Below are positions 6,615 through 6,757 of a DNA stretch of 6,757 nt, piece after piece. Position 1 is the first letter of the stretch. Each line of letters begins with the position of its first letter. Origin of the DNA: Calditrichia bacterium (GTDB lineage: Bacteria; Calditrichota; Calditrichia; RBG-13-44-9); the NCBI GenBank assembly GCA_026991005.1, contig JALXCH010000208.1:1-6757 (forward strand), in the 5' to 3' direction. A program made the translations under genes and the position numbers. Under the pieces are notes generated by a model. The model did no database searches and was not told the origin of the DNA. It saw only the letters and a list, made by a program, of their open reading frames with translations.

Positions 6615-6648
6615 AATTAAGAATTTTGAATTAAGAATTTTGAATTAA
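6614..6648. repeat. 14-bp tandem repeat, 2.5 copies
   Basis: GAATTAAGAATTTT occurs perfectly at 6614-6627 and 6628-6641, then GAATTAA (6642-6648) runs into a T6 tract. Each unit contains two GAATT half-motifs. It is non-coding, immediately 3' of the GC-rich hairpin, and is a type of short AT-rich repeat prone to copy-number change. Confidence 0.85.
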
Positions 6649-6665
6649 TTTTTTGTAACCCGAGT

Positions 6666-6701
6666 TTGACAGTTGTTTTTTAATAAATTACTGTTTATAC
6701 T
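6666..6701 (+). promoter_or_regulatory. Probable sigma-70-type promoter for a gene beyond the right edge
   Basis: Two overlapping readings exist. One is TTGTTT (6673-6678), a 17-bp spacer, then TATACT (6696-6701), with a good -10 box. The other is a perfect TTGACA (6666-6671), a 17-bp spacer, then TACTGT (6689-6694), with a weak -10 box. TACTGT is directly repeated (6689-6694 and 6698-6703) around the -10 region. No downstream coding region is visible within the window. Confidence 0.45.
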
Positions 6702-6722
6702 GTAATTAGCTTTGAACAAAAA

Positions 6723-6742
6723 TTGTAATGTTGTCACTACAA
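6723..6742. promoter_or_regulatory. Operator-like interrupted palindrome downstream of promoter
   Basis: TTGTAATGTTGTCACTACAA is an imperfect dyad: TTGTA and TACAA are exact arms, and inside them TG and CA also match symmetrically. It lies about 22 bp after the TATACT -10 box, where a repressor site could block transcription. TGTA/TACA half-sites occur in operators of BlaI/CopY-type repressors, but the spacing here does not match their usual form, so no regulator is assigned. Confidence 0.3.
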
Positions 6743-6757
6743 ACTCAAAATTGTGGG

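Noticed and set aside
1..6757. tRNA, rRNA or known riboswitch
   Set aside because: No cloverleaf with a GTTC-type T-loop, no rRNA signature and no recognisable riboswitch core was seen in any spacer on either strand.

Overview
The window carries three well-recognised bacterial housekeeping genes, all on the + strand: the 3' part of an RNase E/G family ribonuclease (rng), a complete clpB disaggregase and a complete two-PDZ HtrA/Deg serine protease. Coding DNA has roughly balanced base composition with clear Shine-Dalgarno sequences. The spacers are AT-rich and contain repeats. The wording of the RNase G N-terminus, and the intergenic families ending in ATTCGTGTGATTCGTGGGC and GTCATTCTGAGCG...GAAGAATCTC, remind me of Calditrichota/KSB1-type or other FCB-group bacteria. 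That placement is from memory and only tentative; no marker in the window fixes it.

Layout: 1-1496 rng, missing only its first ~10-15 codons; 1517-1551 intrinsic terminator; 1552-2205 a long non-coding spacer; 2206-4845 clpB; 4853-4880 strong intrinsic terminator; 4995-6548 htrA; 6579-6614 a GC-rich hairpin without a U-tract; 6614-6648 a 14-bp tandem repeat; 6666-6742 a promoter-like and operator-like segment, probably serving a gene beyond the right edge. Each gene has its own terminator or hairpin and its own leader, so they look like separate transcription units, not one operon.

Functionally, rng handles rRNA processing and mRNA decay. clpB (cytoplasmic disaggregation with DnaK) and htrA (envelope protein quality control) form a proteostasis neighbourhood. 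All catalytic residues I could check are intact.

No new protein system is present. The least explained part is the 650-bp rng-clpB spacer. It holds (i) two diverged ~111-bp direct repeats about 300 bp apart, bracketing (ii) a nested palindromic element able to fold as a cruciform, and (iii) a clpB-proximal leader with an 18-bp perfect palindrome inside a longer inverted repeat, a pyrimidine tract complementary to the clpB Shine-Dalgarno, and a 13-codon upstream ORF overlapping the clpB start. The first two look like dispersed non-coding repeats. The third could be a regulatory leader for a stress gene, but that is inference.
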